64,000 nt of DNA from NCBI RefSeq assembly GCF_004745805.1, contig NZ_SRLQ01000014.1, positions 124,001-188,000 of the forward strand, in the 5' to 3' direction. How positions within the stretch are numbered: position 1 is the first letter of the stretch; the number at the start of each line of letters is the position of its first letter. The position numbers were made by a program, and so were the translations under genes. This document shows positions 51,278 through 59,537 of the stretch, one piece after another. The DNA is from Mycolicibacterium sp. CH28. GTDB lineage: Bacteria > Actinomycetota > Actinomycetes > Mycobacteriales > Mycobacteriaceae. The notes beneath the pieces are model-generated. The model was given only the letters and a program-made list of their open reading frames with translations, had not been told where the DNA came from and ran no database searches.

Positions 51278-51626
51278 CTGCCGAACGTATGGCGGCTCAT
51301 TCGACCGCGCAACACGGGGCGTGCCGAAGTCTGAACTCTTAACACGAGCGAAATTCAAGGCTCGGTGGACACCGCGCCAGCGAGCTGAGTTTCCGGCAGC
51401 GGTTGCGTCCAGCGGAGTGGTGTGTTCTGCTGGCACGGCAGGCAGGTGGATAGGCGAGCATTCGGCTGTGGCACGCGAAAGTGTTTCTCCGGAAACGCAA
51501 TCTGTGCAGTCGCGGTCAGTGGCCGATCGTGGGCACTTCAGCTGCGAACGCCGATCAGGTGGTACCGGCTTCGGTATACACCGCAAAACCGGTGCCGCTA
51601 ACGCTTCGAATGCCTACCATCAGCCG
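51278..51626. other. Intergenic region without supported gene
   Basis: Between the operator and the epimerase gene. The epimerase frame is open through most of this stretch (from 51321) but the sequence has no family similarity and the real start is at 51627. No repeats or hairpin terminators are evident; promoters for both divergent units likely lie here. Confidence 0.5.
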
Positions 51627-52529
51627 ATGCGCGGATCGAAAATCCTGATCACCGGACCAACGGGCCAGGTCGGCGCCCCGGTTGCCATGGCCCTCGCGGC
51701 CGACAACGAGGTGTGGGGCATCGCCCGCTTCACCGACGTGGCGACGCGCGAGCGTCTCGAGAAGGCCGGTGTGCGCTGCGAGACCGCCAACATGGCGGCG
51801 GGGGAGTTCGCCGGGCTGCCGTCGGACTTCGACTACGTGCTCAACTTGGCGGTGGCCAAGAGTGGTCGGTGGGACAAAGACCTTGCGGCCAATGCGGAAT
51901 CGGCAGGGCTTCTCATGGCGCACTGCCGAAGCGCGAAGGCGTTCCTGCACTGCTCATCCGGGGCAGTCTACGATCCGCCGGGCGGTGAACCTCGGACCGA
52001 GCGCACCGTGCTGGGTGACAACCACAAGAGCTTGCTTCCTACCTATTCCATCTCCAAGATCGCCGGGGAAGTCGTCGTCGCGACGATGGCGCGTGCGCTC
52101 GGCGTGCCGGCCACGATTGCACGCCTCAACGTCCCCTACGGCGACAACGGTGGGTGGCCGCTCTATCAGATGGAGCTGATGCTTGCCGGCGCACCGATCC
52201 CCGTCCCGCCCGGCGGACCAGCCGTCTACAACCCGATACACGAGGACGACATCATCGCGACCATCCCGAAACTGCTTGAGGCGGCGTCAGTCCCGGTCAC
52301 CACCGTCAACTGGGGCGGCGACCAGTTTGTCAGCATCCAGCAGTGGTGTACCTATCTCGGCTCGCTGATCGGGAAGCAACCGGTATTCGAAGAGAGCGAT
52401 CAGGCGTTGCGCGGCAATCCGTTGGACGTCAACAAGATGCATGAGCTAGTCGGAGCCATGACCGTCGACTGGCGCGACGGAATGCGCCGGATGGCGGCCA
52501 CGTTCCACCCGGAGCTGGTCGAGCACTAG
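51627..52529 (+). CDS. NAD(P)-dependent epimerase/dehydratase family protein
   Basis: A 300-residue extended-SDR enzyme. The start at 51627 places the Rossmann motif ILITGPTGQVGAPVA at residues ~6-20. The active-site elements are FLHCSSGAVYD (Ser) and YSISKIAGE (Tyr-x3-Lys). Later NPIHEDDIIATIP is the usual substrate-proximal segment. Activity could be epimerisation, reduction or dehydration of a nucleotide sugar or lipid. It stands alone, followed 54 bases later by a glycanase gene. Confidence 0.88.
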   Translation: MRGSKILITGPTGQVGAPVAMALAADNEVWGIARFTDVATRERLEKAGVRCETANMAAGEFAGLPSDFDYVLNLAVAKSGRWDKDLAANAESAGLLMAHCRSAKAFLHCSSGAVYDPPGGEPRTERTVLGDNHKSLLPTYSISKIAGEVVVATMARALGVPATIARLNVPYGDNGGWPLYQMELMLAGAPIPVPPGGPAVYNPIHEDDIIATIPKLLEAASVPVTTVNWGGDQFVSIQQWCTYLGSLIGKQPVFEESDQALRGNPLDVNKMHELVGAMTVDWRDGMRRMAATFHPELVEH

Positions 52530-52583
52530 CTGAATTCGGCGCTTCAGCCGTCCGCCGGCGGCCAATGACCTTAGAGTCGAGTC

Positions 52584-53423
52584 GTGCCCGAATTGGATCG
52601 TCGAAGCATGATGTTGATGTCGGGGCTGGGCCTGTTGGCGGCCGCAATCCCGCTCCCGAGCGCCGAGGCGAGTCCGTCGCCGTACCCGAAGGCGCCCCCG
52701 GGCAGCGGATCGGCCTACCTTTTCCAGGACGACTTCGACGGGCCCACGGGGTCGGCCCCCAACCCGGCGAATTGGTCGGTCCAGAACTGGCAGGACGACG
52801 TGTGGCCACCGGTCGACAGTCAGTACCGCGACGATCGGCGAAACGTCTTCCTCGACGGAAACTCGAATCTCGTACTCATGGCGACTCGAGAGGATGATCA
52901 GTACTTCAGCGGCAAGGTGCGGGGCAACTGGCGGGTCCCCATGGGCCACACCTGGGAAGCGCGGACCAAGCTCGACTGCCTGACTTCGGGAGCGTGGCCC
53001 GCGTACTGGGCCGTGAACGAAGATCCCTTGCCCGACGGCGAGGTCGACATCTTCGAGTTCTACGGCAACCGCAGTTGGGCCCCGGGAACCACCGTCCACG
53101 CCGCATCGAACGGCAAGACGTGGGAAAGCAAATCGATCGCCGGGTTGATCGACGGCGCCTGGCATACCTGGCGGATGCGTTGGGACGACGACGGGTTCAA
53201 GTTCTGGCGGGACTACGTCGACGGCGCGGCTCCGTATTTCACGGTGCCGCCCAAGCCCATCCCGGTCCACGGCAACCCTACCGACTTGCGCTGGCCGTTC
53301 AACAATCCCGGCTATTGGATGTCCCCGATGTTCACCCTCGCAGTCGGGGGGCCCGGCGGCGGCGACCCTTCGCTTGGCGCCTTCCCGGCGTCGATGCTCG
53401 TCGACTGGATCCGCATCTGGTAG
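52584..53423 (+). CDS. Glycosyl hydrolase family 16 (beta-glucanase-like), exported
   Basis: A 279-residue GH16 enzyme. The N-terminus (DRRSMMLMSGLGLLAAAIP) looks like a Tat signal. The catalytic signature E-x-D-x-x-E is present as GEVDIFEFYG near residue 155. Other family elements are YLFQDDFDGPTGSAPNPANW, GHTWEARTKLDCLTSGAWPAYWAV and GAWHTWRMRWDDDGFKFW. M. tuberculosis has a comparable GH16 protein (Rv0315). The substrate may be a beta-1,3-glucan; this is a family inference. Start GTG at 52584. Confidence 0.92.
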   Translation: MPELDRRSMMLMSGLGLLAAAIPLPSAEASPSPYPKAPPGSGSAYLFQDDFDGPTGSAPNPANWSVQNWQDDVWPPVDSQYRDDRRNVFLDGNSNLVLMATREDDQYFSGKVRGNWRVPMGHTWEARTKLDCLTSGAWPAYWAVNEDPLPDGEVDIFEFYGNRSWAPGTTVHAASNGKTWESKSIAGLIDGAWHTWRMRWDDDGFKFWRDYVDGAAPYFTVPPKPIPVHGNPTDLRWPFNNPGYWMSPMFTLAVGGPGGGDPSLGAFPASMLVDWIRIW

Positions 53424-53446
53424 CGGCGTGACGTGCGCGGCCCCAC

Positions 53447-54778
53447 TCATACCCGCTCGGCGGAGTCCTCCTCGGGTGGCATGCGCTCGCGCAGACTGTC
53501 GTAGATCGGCGGCGATCCGACGAGATAGGCGGCCAGCACCGCGGCGGCGGTCGCGGCCATCATCGGCACCGCCACCGATGTCGTCGCCGTCATCTCGATA
53601 ACGATCACAATGCCGGTCAACGGCGCGCGCACCGCGGCTCCGAACAGTGCCGCCATGCCAACCAGCGCCATCGGAATGGCCAGCCCTGCAATATCTCCCG
53701 GCCAAAAGAGGTTGACCACTCCGACAAACAGCAGGCCCCATAGCGCGCCCACCGCAAGCAGGGGTGCGAACAATCCTCCCGGGGTGGCCGCGGAGTACGA
53801 CAGCGGACCGGCGATGAAACGCACCAAGAGATAGCCGGCGGCCACCGGCAGCGCGATGTGCTGTCCCCCGACGATCAGCTGCGTCAGGCTGTCACCACCA
53901 CCGACGGCCTGGGGGTAGACGAACATGGCCAGTCCGATGATCGCCCCGATGATGCTTGCCTTTGCGGCCTTCGGGATTCGGGCAAACGCCGCGACATGGT
54001 CCAGGAACCACAACACCAGCCAGTTGTATGCCGCACCCAGGCAGCCGGTCAGCAAGCCGAACACCACGAAGAGTGGCAGCCACACCAGGTCGGGGGCGTG
54101 CGCGGGTGCGACGAGGAAGTCTGGATGATTTCCGAGGACGAAACGCCCGCAGGCGACGGCGGTCACGGCCGCGAACAGGGTCGCCAGCATGGTCTTGACC
54201 CGGAACGACCGCGTCACCTCTTCGAGGGTGAACAGCACACCCCCGATGGGCGCATTGAAGGCGACTGCCAGCCCAGCACCGCCCACGGCGGTCTGCATCA
54301 TGCGCACCTCGGAGTCGGGTAGTCGCACCCGCCGCGCCGCCTCGGCGCCGATCGCCGCTCCCATGTGGACGGTCGGTCCCTCACGGCCCAGGACGAGCCC
54401 GGACCCGATCGCCAGCACACCGCCGATGAACTTCGCCGGTAGCAGCCGAATCAGGGGCGGTTTGGCCTCACGATGGAATACCGCCTCGACGTGTTGGATG
54501 CCGCTGCCCGCGGCCAGCGGCATCCACTGCACGATCAGGGCTGCCAGCATGGCACCGGCCGCGGCGACCGCGATCGGCACCAGCCACCCCGGGCCCGGCA
54601 GCTGATGCGACCAGTCCACCAGGTCGATGCGCAGCCGATCGGCCCATTCCAGACACCAGCGGAATGCGCCACCGACGAACCCGATGACCACCCCCGCGAC
54701 CACCGCGGTACAGCAGATGAGGACCGCTCCCCGCATCGAATCGTCTGGCTGCTCGGGGTCGGGAGTCGACTGCGTCAT
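53447..54778 (-). CDS. ClC-type chloride channel/antiporter
   Basis: A 443-residue ClC protein with about ten to twelve membrane segments. The selectivity motifs are AAGSGIQHVEAVF (GSGIP-like), GREGPTVHMGAAIGAE (GREGP) and GGLFAPLLAVGALWGLLF (GxFxP-like). Prokaryotic relatives exchange Cl- for H+ or work as channels for acid resistance. It converges with the GH16 gene, 23 bases apart, and no ribosome-binding site of note is seen. The C-terminus is short, without CBS domains. Confidence 0.93.
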   Translation of the reverse strand: MTQSTPDPEQPDDSMRGAVLICCTAVVAGVVIGFVGGAFRWCLEWADRLRIDLVDWSHQLPGPGWLVPIAVAAAGAMLAALIVQWMPLAAGSGIQHVEAVFHREAKPPLIRLLPAKFIGGVLAIGSGLVLGREGPTVHMGAAIGAEAARRVRLPDSEVRMMQTAVGGAGLAVAFNAPIGGVLFTLEEVTRSFRVKTMLATLFAAVTAVACGRFVLGNHPDFLVAPAHAPDLVWLPLFVVFGLLTGCLGAAYNWLVLWFLDHVAAFARIPKAAKASIIGAIIGLAMFVYPQAVGGGDSLTQLIVGGQHIALPVAAGYLLVRFIAGPLSYSAATPGGLFAPLLAVGALWGLLFVGVVNLFWPGDIAGLAIPMALVGMAALFGAAVRAPLTGIVIVIEMTATTSVAVPMMAATAAAVLAAYLVGSPPIYDSLRERMPPEEDSAERV

Positions 54779-54963
54779 CGCACCCGGTCAGCCGGTCGTT
54801 CTGGACTAGGGCTGTTCCTGCCGCGTACACGCACGGGCAACCGTCTCCTTCGCCGCCGGGTAGCGAGCCAGTGCCATCGATCGCGAACCCCATCCTCGGG
54901 GTACCGGTGCCCTGACCGCTCGTGGCGTTCATTGTGCCGGTTGATGGCGAAGGGTGTGCTGCC

Positions 54964-56133
54964 CTATCCGGCGGATCGCGCGCCGGCCCGCGCGCGCTTG
55001 CTGCCGGCCTTGCCGGTCGGTGCCCCCGTCGACTTCGCCGCCGACGCACTGGCCGCCGGCCTCTTGGCCGCCCTCGGCTTGGCTGAGGCCGACGCCACTG
55101 AGGCAGCTGAAGCCGCTGTTGACGTGGCTGTTGACGTGGCTGTTGACGTGGCTGTTGACGTGGCGGGCGGCCGGTCCGATGTCCCGACACTGCGAGGATC
55201 GTTGCGGTAGTAGGCGGAGTCGATGATGGGCCGCAGCACCTTGGTGAGCGTGTCGATGGCGTCTTGGGACACGCCCAGTTTCTTCAGCGGTCGCAGCAGC
55301 GGCAGGTCGGCGGTAGGCACCAGGTAGGTGGTGGTGGTCCCGCCCTCGGCGTTCACCGAGACGGTGACGTTCTTCGACGGCACCTGGGACAGGTCGGCGA
55401 ACATGGCGTCGTAATGAACCGAACCCCATTCGTCCAGTGCGTACTGGTTCACGATTTCTTCGGGAATGATCTGCTGGAGCAACCCGGTGCCGGCCAACGC
55501 GTTGAGGTCGGCCAGCACGTTCCACCACCGGTCCGGCCAGTCGCCGATGCCGTCGTACTCACCCTTGACCACGAGCACGTCGTACTTCGTCACTGGGATC
55601 TGCGGGACGGTGTAGTCGAAGATCGGGAGCGTCACTCCCGGGAAGAATCTGAACGCTCCGCGGTTGGCGTCACCCATCACCACGAACGAAAGTTGATCGG
55701 CCGGTGGTGCATTCGGATCGTTGGCCAGGCGGCGCATCTCCTCGTCGACGACCAGCGTGGTGCCCGATGCGCCGACGACGATCTTCTGCCCAGGGGTGTT
55801 GTGGATCGCCGCGTCCATGTTCTCCAACCCGACCGCCACCGACTGGCCCAGCGTCAGCGTGCCGTTCCACGGCGCCATCTGCCCCGGCCAGGGCAGGCCG
55901 ACCACGTCATCGACGTTGGCGAAGTAGCCGCCCAGGGCCCTCCTGATGAGATTCGGGTCGACGTCCTCGTAGCCGAGTCCGCCCATGGCCAGCACCGTCG
56001 CGCTCAATGTCACCGGTGTTGTCAGCGCCGCAGTGCGATGGTCGGGGCCGGCGACGCCGGCTGTGACCACCGAGGCCGTGACGGCCACCCCCGCCAGTAA
56101 AGCCGCCGTACGCCGAGCCAACGTGTCAACCAT
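54964..56133 (-). CDS. PE-PPE-domain (alpha/beta-hydrolase-like) exported protein
   Basis: A 389-residue protein with an N-terminal signal (ALLAGVAVTASVVTAGVAG) and the PE-PPE domain (residues ~45-280): LAMGGLGYEDVDPNLIRRALGGYF, QKIVVGASGTTLVVDEEM with the candidate serine nucleophile in the GxSxG-like GASGT, and VVMGDANRGAF. No PE or PPE N-terminal domain is present. The C-terminus is Ala/Ser/Thr-rich and basic, with a 12-bp repeat array. The start at 56133 was preferred to the frame opening at 56238 because it places a normal signal peptide first. Homologues act as lipid esterases or transferases. Confidence 0.88.
   Translation of the reverse strand: MVDTLARRTAALLAGVAVTASVVTAGVAGPDHRTAALTTPVTLSATVLAMGGLGYEDVDPNLIRRALGGYFANVDDVVGLPWPGQMAPWNGTLTLGQSVAVGLENMDAAIHNTPGQKIVVGASGTTLVVDEEMRRLANDPNAPPADQLSFVVMGDANRGAFRFFPGVTLPIFDYTVPQIPVTKYDVLVVKGEYDGIGDWPDRWWNVLADLNALAGTGLLQQIIPEEIVNQYALDEWGSVHYDAMFADLSQVPSKNVTVSVNAEGGTTTTYLVPTADLPLLRPLKKLGVSQDAIDTLTKVLRPIIDSAYYRNDPRSVGTSDRPPATSTATSTATSTATSTAASAASVASASAKPRAAKRPAASASAAKSTGAPTGKAGSKRARAGARSAG
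55115..55162. repeat. Four exact 12-bp repeats in the PE-PPE-domain gene
   Basis: GCTGTTGACGTG is repeated four times without change (55115-55162) and encodes a TSTA-type tetrapeptide repeat on the minus strand. It is in the low-complexity C-terminal tail, so variation in copy number would only lengthen the tail. Confidence 0.9.
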
Positions 56134-56449
56134 GATCTTCCCCCTTTGCCAACGACATCTGCGGGTCGTCGCAAACTGTGAGCCGAGTATGGCAAACGGC
56201 GGACACGGGCCCAAGGGTCTTTCGGCCCGAGCGAGCAAATTCCTACCCGCGCACTGGCTCTCGAGGGCGGTGCAGCGGTCGCCTCCGAGGCGCCCGCGCC
56301 GCGCCGATCAGCACCGATTGGCTTCGCGCCACGCGGTCGGCCGGTTGGGTCGAAACCTCGGCTTTCCTCGCGATTTCAAATTGGTCAGCGCGCTGTCTCG
56401 GATACGGTTTCTTCTGGGTCGGGGGCGACACAACGGACGGGGAAACAAT
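56134..56449. other. Divergent intergenic region, no supported gene
   Basis: This 316-bp stretch separates the PE-PPE-domain gene (minus) and the second GjpA-like gene (plus). The plus frame is open across it but without a start signal; promoters of both genes must be here. I see no convincing repeat or hairpin. Confidence 0.5.
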
Positions 56450-57724
56450 ATGGGTGCGACCTCTCGACCTTTCGTGGCCGCCAGTGTGGCAATGGTGGGT
56501 GCCACTGCCATCGCAATAAGTCCGATTATGCTGCCGCAGCCGGACATTCGCGCCACCGCGGCAATCCAGCTGGCCGCCACCACCGACTGGCAGACGATTT
56601 TCGCCAAGGCCGGCCAGAACGCCGCGGCCCTGTCTGACACCTGGGCGCAGGCGCCGGCCCCGATCCTGCAACAGATCGTCGCCAATCTGCAGAAGTACCT
56701 GTCCGAACTGCCCGACCTTGCGGGTATCGGCACCCAGATCCAGGCCAACACCCAGCGCGCGCTCGGCGCATTGTTGACGGCAGACCCCACCACGCTGGAC
56801 GCCACTCACCGAACCCTGTATCAACTGCTGCCGGCAGTCCTGCAGGTCCCCGGTATCCCAGCGCTGCTGCAATTCAACATCTCTGCGACCGGCCAACAGC
56901 TGCTGGCGTTCTCAACAACGGCGCTCAGCGGGGTGCTGCTCGGCCTGGCCGGCCCCGTCCTGGGTCCGCTTCTGGTGCTGCAATCCAGCCTGGGATCGAT
57001 CGCCGCCGAGGTCAACGCCGGCACCCCGGATCTGGCCGGTGCGCTGAGCACCTTGGCCACCAATCCCGCGGCGATGACCGACGCCTTCCTCAACGGTGGG
57101 CAGCATGTCGACCTCACCGCATTGGCCCAGGCGCTCGGGCCGTCGATCGGTGTCACCTTCCCCGATGGGGTGCAGGTCGGCGTCGCCCTCGGCGGTCTGC
57201 TCAGCCCGGGCGGCTCGATATTCAACGCACTCGACCTCGCCTACGACAACAACCTGCTCGGTCTGCTCCACATCCACGTCCCGCTCGCGACGGGCACGGC
57301 GGTTGGGCCGATCGGCGCCATGCTCGAGCTGGCGAGGTCGATCGCGACGGCCATCGGCTGGAACGGCGGAACCGCCGCGGCGGCGGCGCAAACCTCATTG
57401 GCCGCGGCCAATGAGGTGCCCCGCTCCGTGCTGGACTCCGGCGCCACGTCGAGGGCACCGCTCACCATTGCGGTCGGCGCGGGTGCTGACCAGACGCCGA
57501 GCCCGGCCACCACGTCCGCCGGTGCCACTCGCGGCGGTACAGCCAGCTCGATCAGGTCGCGATACACCCTGCCGGACAAGATAGTTCGCGCGGCAGCGAC
57601 TTCGGATTCCGGCAGTCCTGCGGTCAACCGCTCTGCCGGCAGCATGGATCGCGACAACGGGGGAGCCGGCGATTCCGGCAAGGCGTCCACGGGGCGGTCC
57701 AAGCGGGCCGCGGCCGGCGGGTGA
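56450..57724 (+). CDS. GjpA-like exported/outer-membrane protein (copy 2)
   Basis: A 424-residue homologue of the protein at 35308. The N-terminus RPFVAASVAMVGATAIAISP parallels copy 1, then WQTIFAKAGQNAAALSDTWA and QAPAPILQQIVANLQKYL match NWVQVFQQSAANI and ASPAPILSQIVANQI. The ~30-310 part is helical and amphipathic with MTDAFLNGGQ (matching GGFLNGSG). The C-terminal ~110 residues are low complexity. The ATG at 56450 has GGGGAAA just upstream. Function is only known through the family label of outer membrane porin. Confidence 0.8.
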   Translation: MGATSRPFVAASVAMVGATAIAISPIMLPQPDIRATAAIQLAATTDWQTIFAKAGQNAAALSDTWAQAPAPILQQIVANLQKYLSELPDLAGIGTQIQANTQRALGALLTADPTTLDATHRTLYQLLPAVLQVPGIPALLQFNISATGQQLLAFSTTALSGVLLGLAGPVLGPLLVLQSSLGSIAAEVNAGTPDLAGALSTLATNPAAMTDAFLNGGQHVDLTALAQALGPSIGVTFPDGVQVGVALGGLLSPGGSIFNALDLAYDNNLLGLLHIHVPLATGTAVGPIGAMLELARSIATAIGWNGGTAAAAAQTSLAAANEVPRSVLDSGATSRAPLTIAVGAGADQTPSPATTSAGATRGGTASSIRSRYTLPDKIVRAAATSDSGSPAVNRSAGSMDRDNGGAGDSGKASTGRSKRAAAGG

Positions 57725-57788
57725 CCCCGCTCCCGGTCATCGGTACTTGCGCGAGCTCGGTGCGGCCCCGTTCTGTCACACTGCGCGC

Positions 57789-58283
57789 ATGATCCAGGGC
57801 TTCTCGCATGTTGGCATCTGTGTGACCGACCTCGACCGTTCGCTGCGCTTCTATACCGAGGTCTTCGGCTTCGTCGTGCTCTACCAGTTGGACTTCGACA
57901 ACAACGAGGTCGCGGTGACCATGGAGCAGGAGGGCCGATTCCGTTCGGCGATGCTCATTCGCGACGACATCCGGATCGAACTGCTGCAGTGGGTCGACGT
58001 CCCGATGACCGGGTCGGGTCAGCGCAAGCCGATGACCGAGCTTGGCTTCACCCATCTGTCGTTCCGGGTCGAGGATGTCGACGGTCTGACCGAGGCGATC
58101 CTCGCTGCGGGCGGGCAGCTGGTTGAGTCAACCCGCACCGTCCTGGGCGACGTTGCGGACCCCACCTCGGGCCGGTTCATCTACCTCACCGATCCCGACG
58201 GCACCCGTATCGAGCTCATGCAGAACGTCCCCGACCTGTCCGGTATCAACCCCGCCGATATCGCCGCCGCGGCCACCGGGTAA
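57789..58283 (+). CDS. VOC (glyoxalase-like) protein, single domain pair
   Basis: A 164-residue vicinal-oxygen-chelate protein. It starts MIQGFSHVGICVTDLDRSLRFYTEVFGF (His metal ligand) and has FTHLSFRVEDVDGLTEAILAAGG and RFIYLTDPDGTRIELMQ (Glu ligand). The frame is open from 57747, but the ATG at 57789 is the natural family start. The metal-ligand positions are intact, so it may be a catalytic lyase or dioxygenase. Substrate unknown. Confidence 0.88.
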   Translation: MIQGFSHVGICVTDLDRSLRFYTEVFGFVVLYQLDFDNNEVAVTMEQEGRFRSAMLIRDDIRIELLQWVDVPMTGSGQRKPMTELGFTHLSFRVEDVDGLTEAILAAGGQLVESTRTVLGDVADPTSGRFIYLTDPDGTRIELMQNVPDLSGINPADIAAAATG

Positions 58284-58352
58284 TCGACCAAACTCGCGGT
58301 CGCCTCGGCGCGCCAGGGCGGCGATCCGGCCGGTTGGCGAGATGATACGCAT

Positions 58353-59153
58353 GTGTCTGTTGATGCGAATGTGACTAACGTGGAGCCGGCGGCCGAACAG
58401 TGTGGCGAGCAACCCGCCGCGCCAACCGGGGCCGAGGCGCCGGTCATCGAGCCGCCCGCAGCACCTGAGCCGACGGCAGTACCCGAGACGGCGGTCGCCG
58501 CCGCACCGAAGCGCTCCTGGTCGATGCCGAAGTCCCCGGTCACCCGCAAGCACGCCGACCAGCTTGGCCGCGCCGCGCTCACCATCGTCACGGCGCTCGG
58601 CAAAGCGATCGCAGCCGTCGCCCGATTCGGTGCCGGCGCCATCCGGCGGCTCTGGCGCATGGCCGAGGCGGTGCCGGCCGCCCTGCAACTGTTCGCCGTC
58701 GCGGGCGTCCTCATGCTGCTCGGTGTGGTCGGCGCGATCGCACTGCACAGCACGCTCGGCTTGGTCTGCACCGTCGTGGTCATCCCGGTCTCGGCCGGTA
58801 TCCTCGGAGCGCTCGGGCACCGCTGGTACAGCGGAATCGCCGCGGCACCCCAGCGGGCCGACACCAACCCCGCTGCGCCGGCCGCCTCGGACCTGCAACG
58901 CTCCGTCGAATACGTCGACAGAAAGCTTGCGGTGGCCCTCACCTCGTTCGGCACCGACCATCATCAGCAGGCGGTGATTGCCCTCTTCCAGGCGAAGACG
59001 GCCGTCGAGCTCACGCTGGGAACCGAGCAGGACACCGCGAGCTACGCCGACGTCCCGTTGCGCGCCGACGACTACGGTCTGCGACCGCGGATCCGGGCCG
59101 GGTCCGCATCGACATCAGCCTTGCGAGAAAGCAATTCGTTGGCGGCATCGTGA
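58353..59153 (+). CDS. Hypothetical membrane protein with Pro/Ala-rich N-terminus
   Basis: A 266-residue protein I do not recognise. Residues ~1-60 are acidic and Pro/Ala-rich. Residues ~70-105 are a basic, amphipathic segment, and ~110-150 contain two adjacent hydrophobic helices (LQLFAVAGVLMLLGVVGAI and LGLVCTVVVIPVSAGILGALG). The C-terminal ~90 residues are soluble, with DRKLAVALTSFGTDHHQQAVIALFQAKTAVELTLG. GTG start. Its stop overlaps the next gene (GTGA), so the pair is cotranscribed and probably works together, likely at the membrane. Confidence 0.7.
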   Translation: MSVDANVTNVEPAAEQCGEQPAAPTGAEAPVIEPPAAPEPTAVPETAVAAAPKRSWSMPKSPVTRKHADQLGRAALTIVTALGKAIAAVARFGAGAIRRLWRMAEAVPAALQLFAVAGVLMLLGVVGAIALHSTLGLVCTVVVIPVSAGILGALGHRWYSGIAAAPQRADTNPAAPAASDLQRSVEYVDRKLAVALTSFGTDHHQQAVIALFQAKTAVELTLGTEQDTASYADVPLRADDYGLRPRIRAGSASTSALRESNSLAAS

Positions 59154-59533
59154 CCGGGGGAACGATCACCGGGCAGGTCGCACTCATCGAGGATGACCAC
59201 ACGCTGGTCATCAACCGCGGTACCGAGGCCGGGGTAGTGGCGGGCATGGTCTTCGTCGTCAACGCCGACACCGGTCCGGTGATCACCGATCCCGAATCCG
59301 GACAGGAACTGGGGCGGCTGCGCCGGGAGAAGCTGCGGGTGCGGGTCTTCGACGCGCAGCCGCTGTTCGCCCGGGCGCACACCTTCGTCATGACCGACGA
59401 CTTCTACGGCCTGCTCGGCATCCCCTTCATGGGGCGCCCGGCCGAAGATGCCGTCACCATCGACGTCGGCGACACTGTCGAACTGGTCAGCGATGCAGGC
59501 TCATACCGAATCGAGCGCAGCGGGACGCTGTGA
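59150..59533 (+). CDS. Hypothetical beta-rich protein
   Basis: A 127-residue protein starting with GTG in TGGTITGQVALIEDDHTLVIN, then RGTEAGVVAGMVFVVNADTG and VTIDVGDTVELVSDAGSYRIE. The pattern (interaction with a Gly-turn then GxVAGMxFxV) is like FlgT/S1-type beta-barrel modules, often fused to signalling or envelope proteins. It is coupled to the membrane protein before it and ends four bases before the stop of the convergent PGRS-peptidase gene. Function unknown. Confidence 0.7.
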   Translation: MTGGTITGQVALIEDDHTLVINRGTEAGVVAGMVFVVNADTGPVITDPESGQELGRLRREKLRVRVFDAQPLFARAHTFVMTDDFYGLLGIPFMGRPAEDAVTIDVGDTVELVSDAGSYRIERSGTL

Positions 59534-59537
59534 CCGG

